NCBI GenBank assembly: GCA_903862155.1
Contig: CAIOXF010000123.1
Span: 1-8,033 of the forward strand
Length of the DNA: 8,033 nucleotides
Reading direction: 5' to 3'
Origin: an uncultured cyanobacterium
GTDB lineage: Bacteria > Cyanobacteriota > Cyanobacteriia > PCC-6307 > Cyanobiaceae
Under the pieces are notes generated by a model that saw nothing but the letters and a program-made list of their open reading frames with translations, searched no databases and had not been told where the DNA came from. Position numbers and translations under genes: made by a program. Shown here in pieces: positions 6,277-8,033 of this stretch. Positions within the stretch are counted from its first letter, which is position 1. The number at the start of each line of letters is the position of its first letter.

Positions 6277-6304
6277 GGTCAACAGGAAAAGGTCAACAGG
6301 GAAA
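6277..6304 (-). repeat. 14-base tandem repeat abutting the peroxiredoxin start codon
   Basis: On the plus strand GGTCAACAGGAAAA (6277-6290) is followed directly by GGTCAACAGGGAAA (6291-6304), 13 of 14 bases identical. On the peroxiredoxin transcript this places two copies of a CCTGTTGACC-containing unit immediately before the ATG, where a ribosome binding site would normally be. The repeat is certain; its role is not. Confidence 0.8.
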
Positions 6305-6307
6305 GGG

Positions 6308-6333
6308 AGCGCCGCCGCTGGAGCCGCGGCGCT
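6308..6333. other. GC-rich hairpin in the peroxiredoxin / ICMT-like intergenic region
   Basis: AGCGCCGC (6308-6315) and GCGGCGCT (6326-6333) form a perfect 8-base stem with a 10-base loop. It overlaps at its right end the 10-base palindrome CGCTTAAGCG (6330-6339). On the peroxiredoxin transcript it would lie about 32-57 bases before the start codon, inside a probable 5' leader. No gene ends here to need a terminator, so a leader structure or operator is more likely. Confidence 0.55.
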
Positions 6334-6340
6334 TAAGCGA

Positions 6341-6353
6341 ACTCATAATGACT
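6341..6353. promoter_or_regulatory. Inverted repeat, candidate operator for peroxiredoxin
   Basis: ACTCATAATGACT is a 6-1-6 inverted repeat with five of six positions symmetric, 65 bases before the peroxiredoxin ATG. Fur-family regulators such as PerR bind AT-rich repeats with a single central base, and PerR controls the homologous gene in Synechocystis. The half-site is only loosely like a PerR box, so this is a weak call. CATAAT inside it could alternatively be a -10 element for the plus-strand gene. Confidence 0.25.
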
Positions 6354-6463
6354 CCGGATAAGAAGCTTTGGCCATAGGTGTTTCTGCTCACGGTTGAGGG
6401 GCTGGGCTGCCGTCGCGGCTCGGGTTCGCAAGGATGGGTTTGCGGCTTCCGGAGGACGCGGCC

Positions 6464-6991
6464 ATGGGTGAATCACTGGGGCAGCGCCTGGCGCAGTGGG
6501 GCTTCAGCTGGGCTGGCCTGCTCGACAACCGCCGCGGCGAGTGGTGGCTGATGGCGCAGATGGTGCTGATCGCCGCCCATCTGCTGCCGCCGTATCCCCC
6601 CATGGGGGCGACCTGGCCGATGGCACTGCGGCTGATCGGCTGGATCACCTTTGCCATCGGCCTGGTGTTGGCCCTGCAGGGGTTTTTCAACCTCGGGCCG
6701 AGCCTCACGCCCCTGCCCGAGCCCATGCCCGGTGCCCCGCTCGTGACCACGGGTGCCTACGGACGCTGCCGCCATCCCCTCTATCAAGCCGTGCTGATCT
6801 GCTCCTTCGGGGTGGTGCTGGCCCTGGGCAGCCTGTTGCACCTCGCCCTGCTGCTGGGGCTGGCGGTGGTACTGGGCTGGAAGGCCCGCCGCGAGGAGCG
6901 GCGGTTGGTGGAGCTTCACCCGGATTACGCCGCCTACCGCGCCTCCACCCCCTCGATCATTCCGTTCCTGCCAGGGCTCGACTGGCGTTGA
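6464..6991 (+). CDS. Isoprenylcysteine carboxyl methyltransferase-like membrane protein
   Basis: A 175-residue multi-pass membrane protein of the ICMT / phospholipid methyltransferase superfamily. Hydrophobic segments lie at about 28-42, 53-73, 107-122 and 124-138. The C-terminal SAM-binding signature is present: LVTTGAYGRCRHPLYQ (93-108), including Arg103-His104-Pro105, and ARREERRLVELHPDYAAYRASTPSIIPFLP (141-170), where the EE pair at 144-145 and the late Tyr and Pro residues are typical. Bacteria generally lack prenylated CAAX proteins, so the substrate is more likely a lipid or small hydrophobic molecule, but it is unknown. GGAGG at 6451-6455, eight bases before the ATG at 6464, decides the start over an ATG at 6434 that has no properly spaced ribosome binding site. 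It is divergent from the peroxiredoxin and convergent with the pentapeptide-repeat gene (19-base gap, no obvious terminator). Confidence 0.87.
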   Translation: MGESLGQRLAQWGFSWAGLLDNRRGEWWLMAQMVLIAAHLLPPYPPMGATWPMALRLIGWITFAIGLVLALQGFFNLGPSLTPLPEPMPGAPLVTTGAYGRCRHPLYQAVLICSFGVVLALGSLLHLALLLGLAVVLGWKARREERRLVELHPDYAAYRASTPSIIPFLPGLDWR

Positions 6992-7010
6992 GGCTGCTCA
7001 AGACGGGCGC

Positions 7011-7688
7011 TCAGAACGTGCGCTCTTCGTCGCAGCGCTTGAAGCGCGCGCCAGCGCATAGGGCGTTCTCCATCAACGTGCCATCCAGGCTGCAATCGCG
7101 CAGGTCGCAGCCGCGTAGATCGGCATGGCGCAGGTCGGCGTTGCGCAGGTCTGTGCCGTAAAGGCAGGCTCCGCGCAGGTCTGCCCCCTGCAGCTGGGCT
7201 CCCTGCAGCAGGGCGAAGCTCAGATCGGCTCCCTGGAAGATGGCGCCCCCCAGGTCGGTGAGTTGATCCAGGCCGCTGCGGAAGTCTGCTTCCACCAGGC
7301 GCGCTTCCACCCAATGGCTGCCAGCGGCCACGATGCCGCGCAGGCAGGTGCGATGCAGAACGGCGTCGCTGAAATCGGCGCCCTGCAGCCGTGAGCCGGT
7401 GAGGTCGGCCTCGTGCCAGAAGGAGCGTTCGGCCCTGGCCTCGGAGAGATCGGCCCCCCACAGCAGGGCCTGCTGGAAGGAGCAGGCTTCGAGCTGGGCC
7501 CGCCGCAGGCTGGCGCGACCAAATCGGGCTTCCTTGAAGCAGCTGCCGCGCAGGTCGCAATCGGTGAGATCCAGATCCACCCCATCGAGATCCCGGAGCT
7601 TCAGGTTGCGGAAGTTGCGTCGCCCCCGGGCCAGGGCATCCCGCAGCTCGCTCAGGTCGATGGGAGGCCGTTCGGCTTCCGCGTCCAT
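7011..7688 (-). CDS. Pentapeptide-repeat protein
   Basis: A 225-residue protein made mostly of A(D/N)LXX-type pentapeptides, which fold into a right-handed quadrilateral beta-helix. A short N-terminal helix-like region (about 1-25, including IDLSELRDALARGRRNF) leads into a first repeat block (about 26-115: LRDLDGVDLDLTDCDLRGSCF and on). A looser stretch (about 116-150, including VAAGSHWVEARL) follows, then a second regular block (about 151-210: GADLSFALLQGAQLQGADLRGACLYGTDLRNADLRHADL). The tail ends CDEERTF. There is no signal peptide or membrane segment, so it is probably cytoplasmic. Such proteins are numerous in cyanobacteria and mostly of unknown function; a few elsewhere mimic DNA and inhibit gyrase, but nothing here proves that. 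The ATG at 7688 shares one base with the stop codon of the upstream ArsR gene (TGATG), so translation is probably coupled. An in-frame GTG one codon earlier is possible. Confidence 0.93.
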   Translation of the reverse strand: MDAEAERPPIDLSELRDALARGRRNFRNLKLRDLDGVDLDLTDCDLRGSCFKEARFGRASLRRAQLEACSFQQALLWGADLSEARAERSFWHEADLTGSRLQGADFSDAVLHRTCLRGIVAAGSHWVEARLVEADFRSGLDQLTDLGGAIFQGADLSFALLQGAQLQGADLRGACLYGTDLRNADLRHADLRGCDLRDCSLDGTLMENALCAGARFKRCDEERTF

Positions 7689-8011
7689 CACAGGATCGCG
7701 GCCAGGGCGTCGAGCTGTTGACGCCGCGCATCGAGCATCAGTTTCTCGGCCTGGCCCATCAGCTTGAACACCCCCTTGTCGATCACCTCGTAGAACACCA
7801 GGCTCCCTTCAGGCTGGCGCTTCACCACACCGGCGATGGTGAGCAGCTTGAGGTGTTTCGACACCAGGGCCTGGCTGAGGCCGGTCTTCTCCACCACGGC
7901 GGTCACGTTGAGGGCACCGCCGCGCAGGGCATCGAGCACGGCCAGGCGGTTGGGCTCGGAGAACACCTTGAAGTATTCGGCCAGCGCTTCCGACGGCGTG
8001 GGGATGGACAT
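7688..8011 (-). CDS. ArsR-family winged-helix transcriptional regulator
   Basis: A 107-residue DNA-binding protein. Residues about 10-80 form the ArsR winged helix: EYFKVFSEPNRLAVLDALRGG (12-32), the helix-turn-helix NVTAVVEKTGLSQALVSKHLKLLTIAGVV (35-63) with recognition helix SQALVSKHLKLL, and a wing VKRQPEGSLVFYEV (63-76). The C-terminal helix (80-107) is the usual dimerisation helix. The protein has no cysteine and a single histidine (His53, inside the recognition helix), so the metal sites of ArsR/SmtB sensors (the CVC-type alpha3 site and the D-x-H alpha5 site) are absent and a metal-sensing role is unlikely. The effector is unknown. It is the first gene of a two-gene unit with the pentapeptide-repeat protein, suggesting autoregulation together with that gene. 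No Shine-Dalgarno is seen, and only 22 bases of upstream sequence are in the window. Confidence 0.93.
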   Translation of the reverse strand: MSIPTPSEALAEYFKVFSEPNRLAVLDALRGGALNVTAVVEKTGLSQALVSKHLKLLTIAGVVKRQPEGSLVFYEVIDKGVFKLMGQAEKLMLDARRQQLDALAAIL

Positions 8012-8033
8012 GGCGCGGGGCGACGGGGTGCGC

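Noticed and set aside
6293..6376. Two tiny overlapping minus-strand ORFs of 10 and 17 codons in the peroxiredoxin leader, starting near 6375 and at 6346.
   Set aside because: They are too short, have no ribosome binding site and match no known small protein. The second would also run through the hairpin and tandem repeat.
7090..7560. Repeated nucleotide string GCGCAGGTC, occurring several times.
   Set aside because: It is the reverse complement of codons for Asp-Leu-Arg in the pentapeptide repeats, so protein repetition explains it; it is not a CRISPR or separate DNA repeat.

Overview
This window looks like a GC-rich picocyanobacterial chromosome of the Synechococcus/Cyanobium type. The evidence is an outer-membrane porin with the cyanobacterial SLH + coiled coil + OprB barrel layout, a cobalamin riboswitch in front of a HupE/UreJ-type transporter (an arrangement known from cyanobacteria), a type II peroxiredoxin and ferritin of cyanobacterial type, tightly packed genes and few Shine-Dalgarno sequences. 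The genus is an inference; no rRNA or photosynthesis gene is present to fix it.

Layout, left to right. (1) 1-1370, minus strand: the N-terminal 456 residues of a catalase-peroxidase (katG), cut by the left edge. (2) 1522-2181, plus: a TPMT-family SAM-dependent methyltransferase, divergent from katG. (3) 2186-2325, plus: a cobalamin riboswitch that starts almost at the methyltransferase stop codon, followed at 2358-2960 by hupE, a probable cobalt (or nickel) permease. (4) 3055-4656, plus: an SLH/OprB porin with a Fur-like palindrome about 40 bases before its start. (5) 4678-5061, minus: a small DUF1622 membrane protein convergent with the porin. (6) 5163-5690, plus: ferritin with all six ferroxidase ligands. 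(7) 5704-6276, minus: a type II (Prx5-like) peroxiredoxin convergent with ferritin; a hairpin lies across the ferritin stop codon. (8) 6464-6991, plus: an isoprenylcysteine-methyltransferase-like integral membrane protein. (9) 7011-7688 and 7688-8011, minus: a pentapeptide-repeat protein whose start overlaps the stop of an ArsR-family regulator by one base, making a two-gene operon.

The common theme is peroxide and metal handling: KatG and peroxiredoxin remove peroxides, ferritin stores iron and consumes oxidants, the porin is a possible outer-membrane route for small solutes or metal ions, and HupE probably imports cobalt under feedback from cobalamin. Most of these genes are single transcription units in alternating orientation, so any coordination would come from shared regulators, for which I see only weak palindromes before the porin and the peroxiredoxin. 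I found no mobile element, CRISPR array, tRNA or rRNA. I do not see a clearly new biological system. The best leads are the cysteine-free ArsR regulator translationally coupled to a pentapeptide-repeat protein, the tandem repeat in the peroxiredoxin leader, and the riboswitch with its substituted core base.
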